64,000 nucleotides of DNA from NCBI RefSeq assembly GCF_000970755.1, contig NZ_KQ034007.1, positions 1,262,829-1,326,828 on the forward strand, read 5' to 3'. Under the pieces are notes generated by a model. The model made no database searches and was not told the origin of the DNA. It saw only the letters and a program-made list of their open reading frames with translations. Positions within the stretch are counted from its first letter, which is position 1, and every line of letters starts with the position of its first letter. Of the stretch, positions 62,553 to 64,000 are shown piece after piece. This DNA is from Lactobacillus kimbladii. GTDB lineage: Bacteria > Bacillota > Bacilli > Lactobacillales > Lactobacillaceae. Position numbers and translations under genes: made by a program.

Positions 62553-62581
62553 TTGGTCTGTCTTTATTTCTTTCAGTGTTA

Positions 62582-63030
62582 TTACGCAATTTCTTTATTT
62601 AGTTCTTGCAGATTATGGTACTTATATTCCTGGACGTAAAACATTTTCGTTTTAATCAAGCCAAGAAGTTCTCCACTATCCGCTCGTGCATTGTATTTCA
62701 TTTGCGCTACACGTTTTGAATAATGCCATGTAAATTCAATACACTCTGATAAATCGAATTTTGATATTACACTGTATGGAAATCACAAGCATTTAAAGCC
62801 TGATGTTTAGGAAAAATTTTATCCAACATTGACACTACCAGTTCCATATTAAGATGCCCTGAAATTGAGTAGGAATCGATATCGCCAACATAGCCATCCA
62901 AAATGGTTGACAAATAAATCATTTGTCCCCTAAGATGAAATTCAGTAATATCCGCATACTATTTCATATTTGGTCTTAAGTAAAAGAAGCTGAGTTTAAT
63001 TAAATTAGGTGCAATCTCACCAATTATATA
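62582..63030 (-). pseudogene. Decayed IS3-family (IS150-type) transposase OrfB
   Basis: The minus strand reads GEIAPNLIK, then LRPNMK, a stop, and YADITEFHLRGQMIYLST, ILDGYVGDIDSYSIS, LNMELVVSMLDKIF. It then continues, with stops, through YQNSIYQSVLNLHGIIQNV to a shifted IKTKMFYVQEYKYHNLQEL. This follows the DDE integrase core of IS150-like OrfB in order; the two aspartates and the glutamate can still be traced. In-frame stops and a frameshift make it inactive. OrfA and clear terminal repeats are not seen. Confidence 0.8.
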
Positions 63031-63175
63031 GCAATAACTAAAACACATGCGCCGATTTCATTTATTGGCTTTTAAACCCTAAGCTCAGTTCGTTCATATT
63101 CCTTCTGATCACTTTAAAACTAGCTGGTCAGCCACCTTTAATTAACTGCAAGGCAATCCTACTTCATCTTCAATT

Positions 63176-63621
63176 TTAAAAATATACTTGTTGGTGCATA
63201 TTTGTTTCTCCTAATTTTGCAGCTACTTGAAAAACTTTCCCTTGATCACTTAATACTAATTCATTTAAGCGTTTTTTACTGACTCTAGGTGAAACAACAC
63301 TATTAGCACTAACAACACCTTGTGGCTTGGAATTTTGAACACTATTTTTAGTCTTCTGAATGCCTTTGTTATTATATTTTAGCTAATTAGTTTTGGTCTT
63401 TAAATTAGTATAAAAATAATTTTTAAATTCATGAAGCATGGTATAAACGCTATTTTCATCTAATGAAACTAATTTTTTTCTTCTTTATCTTTATACCGGC
63501 ATAAAATAAATAGCTGATTTTGTTGCTTGATTTAAAATAAGATTTTCCCCACCACAAAAGATAATTTGGCTTCGCAATCTGATGTAGGACACATAAGTCT
63601 GTAACGTAATTTTTCTAACAT
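63176..63621 (-). pseudogene. Decayed gene of unknown family
   Basis: From the ATG at 63621 the minus strand reads MLEKLRYRLMCPTSDCEAKL, with a C-x4-C pair, then stops. After a frame change it goes on with KKLVSLDENSVYTMLHEFKN, and later SKKRLNELVLSDQGKVF until a stop at 63176. Three stops and a frameshift break it. I cannot name the family. The stretch to 63850 shows nothing further. Confidence 0.4.
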
Positions 63622-63850
63622 TTTAAAAATTTGGCATTAAAGAAAAAGAATTTCATTTCGAGAGTTTAAGGCCTACACATGAGGCTCACCTATAATTTAA
63701 GAGCGCCAAATTCGCTCATTATTGTGCCATGGGTTAATGACTGAATGCTAGATAAATTAAATTCAAAATTCTAACAAATTGCAAGTACCGGATGAAATTT
63801 AACAACACGTCGAGCTGTTTTATTTTTTATACTTTTATTCCGTGCGAAAG

Positions 63851-63888
63851 CATAATAAAAGCTTGTAACAGTTGATACTACAAGCTTC
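63851..63888 (-). terminator. Terminator after tRNA-Ser
   Basis: AAGCTTGTA (63859-63867) pairs with 63879-63887; the minus strand continues TTTATTATG. It lies 14 nt past the tRNA. Confidence 0.7.
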
Positions 63889-63901
63889 TTATTACTATTT
63901 A

Positions 63902-63991
63902 CGGAGTGTGAGAGATTTGAACTCTCGATACAGGATTAACCCATATACATGATTTCCAATCATGCTCCTTAAGCCACTCGGACAACACTCC
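63902..63991 (-). tRNA. tRNA-Ser (anticodon GGA)
   Basis: The acceptor GGAGTGT pairs with ACACTCC, discriminator G. The anticodon stem CATGA/TCATG holds TTGGAAA, giving GGA. A long variable arm is present, as in serine tRNAs. Confidence 0.95.
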
Positions 63992-64000
63992 AAAATTAAA

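Noticed and set aside
1-64000. CRISPR arrays, prophage modules or toxin-antitoxin pairs
   Set aside because: No regularly spaced direct repeats, cas genes, phage structural genes or paired small toxin and antitoxin frames were seen on either strand.

Overview
The window is AT-rich, densely coded Firmicute DNA and reads as a chromosome segment of a Lactobacillus (delbrueckii/acidophilus group or a close relative such as the bee-gut clade). The evidence is the low-GC Gram-positive gene order thrS, dnaI-dnaB-nrdR-coaE-mutM-polA, murC-ytpR-ytpP-trmB-ecsB-ecsA, hit-ytxH-prsA and yhaM-yhaN-yhaO-yheA; T-box leaders on tRNA synthetases; an SMK (SAM-III) riboswitch on metK, which is typical of Lactobacillales; many PTS components; OppA with proline iminopeptidase; and a Lactobacillus-type ThrRS. 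Species is not resolved.

Layout. 1-1.5 kb: the end of an amino-acid ABC transporter locus (ATPase plus a lipoprotein cut by the window edge). 1.7-10.8 kb: thrS with its T-box, then a tightly packed replication/repair cluster. 11.1-14.3 kb: a sugar catabolic operon (TIM-barrel isomerase/epimerase, PTS EIIBC, DeoR regulator) with a perfect cre site and an iterated operator-like repeat. 14.4-28.5 kb: housekeeping genes for cell wall, tRNA modification, secretion folding and RNA/DNA turnover. 28.6-34.8 kb: pseudouridine synthase, OppA/PepI, a beta-lactamase-fold hydrolase and an alpha/beta hydrolase. 34.9-39.8 kb: a fructose-type PTS operon with a class II aldolase and a PRD regulator whose EIIA domain appears to be a separate gene. 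40.1-47.2 kb: an aldo/keto reductase with a MerR-type promoter, a wrecked histidine phosphatase, fba, argS, an L,D-transpeptidase, nnrD and dacA.

47.3-49.3 kb is a small accessory pocket: tRNA-Leu, a decayed transposase-like gene, an orphan gene and a mosaic tRNA pseudogene. 49.3-60.5 kb returns to core genes (PspC protein, aminotransferase, MurJ/YtgP-like flippase, leuS, PAP2 phosphatase, cupin, protein tyrosine phosphatase, MFS exporter, metK). 60.5-64 kb holds the SMK riboswitch, three tRNAs, a duplicated-domain lipoprotein, a decayed IS3/IS150-type transposase, another decayed gene and tRNA-Ser.

Most notable observations: ThrRS has lost all four residues of the canonical editing site; the aldo/keto reductase promoter has a 19-bp spacer with an internal dyad; a PTS regulator seems split from its EIIA domain; a two-repeat lipoprotein lies in the 3' accessory pocket; and several decayed genes are not visible as intact ORFs. 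No CRISPR array, prophage or clearly novel multi-gene system was seen.
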